In this document: positions 62,335-64,000 of the stretch, in pieces | Numbering within the stretch: position 1 is the first letter of the stretch | Layout: each line of letters opens with the position of its first letter | Assembly: GCA_016350165.1 (NCBI GenBank) | Contig: CP066225.1 | Location: 4,464,001 to 4,528,000, forward strand | Origin: Planctomycetota bacterium | GTDB taxonomy: Bacteria > Planctomycetota > Phycisphaerae > Phycisphaerales > Phycisphaeraceae | DNA length: 64,000 bases | Direction of reading: 5' to 3' | Notes under the pieces: generated by a model | What the model saw: only the letters and a program-made list of their open reading frames with translations | What the model was told of the DNA's origin: nothing | Database searches by the model: none | Made by a program: the position numbers and the translations under genes

Positions 62335-62907
62335 CTATTCTGCTGGTGGAAAGGCTCTTTCGACAGCCTCTAAAATCATGTGCATGATTAACGTGTGTGC
62401 TTCTTGAATACGAGCAGTTTCTTTTGATGCAACAATCAACTCGTGCGTTGTCTTATCTTTGATATCGCCGCCAGTTTTGCCGGAGATCGCAATTGTCTTG
62501 ATGCTGTTTTTATTCGCATAAGCAACGGAGTCAGCAAAGTTCTTGCCATTACCAGATGTCGTGAACATGACGAGCACATCACCTTCTTTGCCATGAGCTT
62601 GTAGTTGACGTGGGAACAAAGCATCAAAGCCGTAATCATTCGCGATACATGTGAGAAGAGGACCATCCGAAACCAGACAAATCGAAGGCAATGGGATACG
62701 GTCGCCCATGAAGCGGCCAACCAATTCCTCAGACATGTGTAATGCTTCTGCTGCCGAACCACCATGTCCAGCAGTGAGAATCTTATTACCATTCTGCAGT
62801 GCAGTGACAATCTCCTCGCATATAGCTTGGATAGTGGGGCGTTGCTTCTGCAAAGAATTGATTGCATCAGCGGATTTTTGGATTGAGTCGGCGATTAGCT
62901 GGTCCAT
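62335..62907 (-). CDS. gmhA: SIS-domain sugar-phosphate isomerase, GmhA-like
   Basis: 190-residue protein of the phosphoheptose isomerase family, which converts sedoheptulose 7-phosphate to D-glycero-D-manno-heptose 7-phosphate for heptose synthesis. Key segments: NKILTAGHGGSAAEALHMSEELVGRF, LPSICLVSDGPLLTCIANDYGFDALF, VLVMFTTSGNGKNFADSVAY and a C-terminal IQEAHTLIMHMILEAVE helix with the catalytic-type Glu and His (each shown only as key parts). Length is normal. Related DiaA/SIS proteins are an alternative, but the ASTSGN-like loop and ANDYG element favour GmhA. Confidence 0.85.
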   Translation of the reverse strand: MDQLIADSIQKSADAINSLQKQRPTIQAICEEIVTALQNGNKILTAGHGGSAAEALHMSEELVGRFMGDRIPLPSICLVSDGPLLTCIANDYGFDALFPRQLQAHGKEGDVLVMFTTSGNGKNFADSVAYANKNSIKTIAISGKTGGDIKDKTTHELIVASKETARIQEAHTLIMHMILEAVERAFPPAE

Positions 62908-63069
62908 GGAGTGTGCTCAGTACAGTGGCAAAACGGTTGTCAGGCAACAATGCCTTGACTGCGACAGTATTTTATGAGGTTTCGTGTAATCACTCAACGT
63001 ACGCGCATTATCAGCAATATTCAGCAATCTCGCTGAATACTTATTCAGTCTTAATCACTTACAATCAAA

Positions 63070-64000
63070 TTATGGTGTATTTGGCGTGACATCCTCTGCT
63101 TGCAAGGCTTGAGCTTGTGCGGTATTCGGTGCTGGTTCGAGATTTGCCATGTGTACTGTAAAGCCCGCCGGTAGTTTGTAATCCGAGTTTTGGATTTCAA
63201 ACACACATCGGAATGTTTGGCTTGCTGAATCGATAATCGGATCGATATGAGTCAGCTTAGCATTCAAATTCGTATTGATTGGCTTATCTGCATAAAGGTT
63301 ATATGTCTTACCTTCATTCAGTTTACCAAAAACTTCGATTGGCAAATACATGTTAACTTTTAATGGATCGAGTGATGCAATACTTACCACCGGCTCATTA
63401 TCTGCAAGCGTTGACCCAGCTTCAGTATGCAATCGGATGACTTGCCCATTAAACGGCGCTTCAATTCGATACTCAGCCAATCTCTCTAACTCAAGTTCAT
63501 ATTGCGTTTGCATCTGTGCTTTGTTTTCAAGTGCTAAATCATAATCAGCTTTTGCTTGTTCTAAAACAACCTTAGCACGTTGTTCTTCAAAATTTGAAGC
63601 AGCATGACGTGTAACCATTTCATTGGTTTGATTGTATACAAGTTCAGCTTCGTCAAGTGCTGCCTTTGCACGCTCTATGGTCGCATCGGATTCAGCTTGT
63701 TGCTTTGCAACCTGTACAAGAAAGGATTGGACTCGATCATCCATTAAAGCTAACTTCTGACCTTCATCAATCTTTTGTCCTTCCTTTACATCAATTTCCT
63801 TTAAGACACCTTGGAATGGCGCAATCAATTTTACTTGTTGCGATGGAATAACAACACCTTCATATTTCTCATAAGCAATCCGATTAGGTGACTGCGTTGT
63901 AGGTGGACTGTCATAGCTATAACTGTTTTGTGCCAAAAGTTTATTTGATGGTGTGATACCGAACAGGCCGGCAAACAGAATAGTGATTGCAAGTTTACTG
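63070..64000 (-). CDS. Efflux RND periplasmic adaptor (HlyD/MFP family), 5' end outside the window
   Basis: At least 309 residues, cut by the right edge. The visible start contains a signal peptide (LAITILFAGLFGITPSNKLLAQ), then a split lipoyl/barrel-sandwich domain (VVIPSQQVKLIAPFQGVLKEI; later FNGQVIRLHTEAGSTLADNE), an antiparallel coiled-coil hairpin (QAESDATIERAKAALDEAE) and a beta-barrel (LNAKLTHIDPIIDSASQTF, partly quoted). It joins an inner-membrane pump to an outer-membrane channel. TTG at 63936 is not a real start because the signal peptide extends upstream in frame. Confidence 0.85.
   Translation of the reverse strand, partial: SKLAITILFAGLFGITPSNKLLAQNSYSYDSPPTTQSPNRIAYEKYEGVVIPSQQVKLIAPFQGVLKEIDVKEGQKIDEGQKLALMDDRVQSFLVQVAKQQAESDATIERAKAALDEAELVYNQTNEMVTRHAASNFEEQRAKVVLEQAKADYDLALENKAQMQTQYELELERLAEYRIEAPFNGQVIRLHTEAGSTLADNEPVVSIASLDPLKVNMYLPIEVFGKLNEGKTYNLYADKPINTNLNAKLTHIDPIIDSASQTFRCVFEIQNSDYKLPAGFTVHMANLEPAPNTAQAQALQAEDVTPNTP

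Overview
The window looks like a chromosomal segment of a planctomycete, most likely class Phycisphaerae. This is inferred from protein-level recognition only: a compact divergent type II secretion operon, a groEL-groES-groEL-dnaJ-grpE-fmdB stress block, a type III polyketide synthase / FAD oxidoreductase / methyltransferase trio, a large pyruvate:ferredoxin oxidoreductase and many lipoproteins. No rRNA is present; the only tRNA is an initiator tRNA-Met. G+C is moderate to low by eye, and most genes prefer G/T-ending codons. The exceptions are the chaperones, nifJ and the final FAD oxidoreductase, which favour C-ending codons in the manner of highly expressed genes.

Layout. (1) 0-10.6 kb: a P-type (Trb/VirB-like) type IV secretion operon: trbB, C, D, E, two trbJ-like genes, trbL, F, G, I and a TraF-type peptidase. 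The left edge cuts the locus; no relaxase or coupling protein is visible. (2) 11.1-14.1 kb: a secreted clan GH-A-like glycosidase with several carbohydrate-binding modules. (3) 14.3-25.5 kb: a type II secretion / pseudopilus operon, gspD-E-F-G-H-I-J-K followed by C-, L- and M-like genes and a TPR lipoprotein. (4) 25.5-28.6 kb, minus strand: type III PKS, FAD reductase and methyltransferase. (5) 29.8-34.9 kb: K+ channel, GNAT, Arg/Ser/Gly-tailed lipoprotein, membrane-fused spermidine synthase and a double DUF350 protein, probably a membrane/polyamine stress module. (6) 35.6-36.4 kb: a decayed Rep-like pseudogene. (7) 36.5-42.8 kb: a tightly coupled cluster of two cobalamin-domain-type radical SAM enzymes, two acyltransferase-like proteins and a GH3-family acyl-adenylating enzyme, which looks like an undescribed biosynthetic cluster. 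(8) 42.9-45.5 kb: a gene graveyard with broken grpE-like and dnaK remnants, a tRNA-fMet and its terminator. (9) 45.9-52.2 kb: the chaperone block. (10) 53.9-56.1 kb, minus strand: a small RiPP locus with three paralogous precursor peptides and a lyase-kinase protein resembling class III/IV lanthipeptide synthetases but lacking the cyclase domain. (11) 56.4-60.0 kb: nifJ. (12) 60.5-64 kb: FAD oxidoreductase, SIS-domain isomerase and an efflux adaptor that runs off the right edge.

The strongest candidate for something new is the RiPP locus at 53.9-56.1 kb. Its three precursors align without gaps over their first 46 residues and then diverge into Thr-rich segments with a C-terminal or near-C-terminal Cys. 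The single neighbouring enzyme has a LanKC-type lyase-like domain (with Tyr where the catalytic His is expected) and a kinase domain, but no room for a cyclase. The second candidate is the radical SAM / GNAT / GH3 cluster at 36.5-42.8 kb. Function calls rest on reading motifs by eye; no database search was run.
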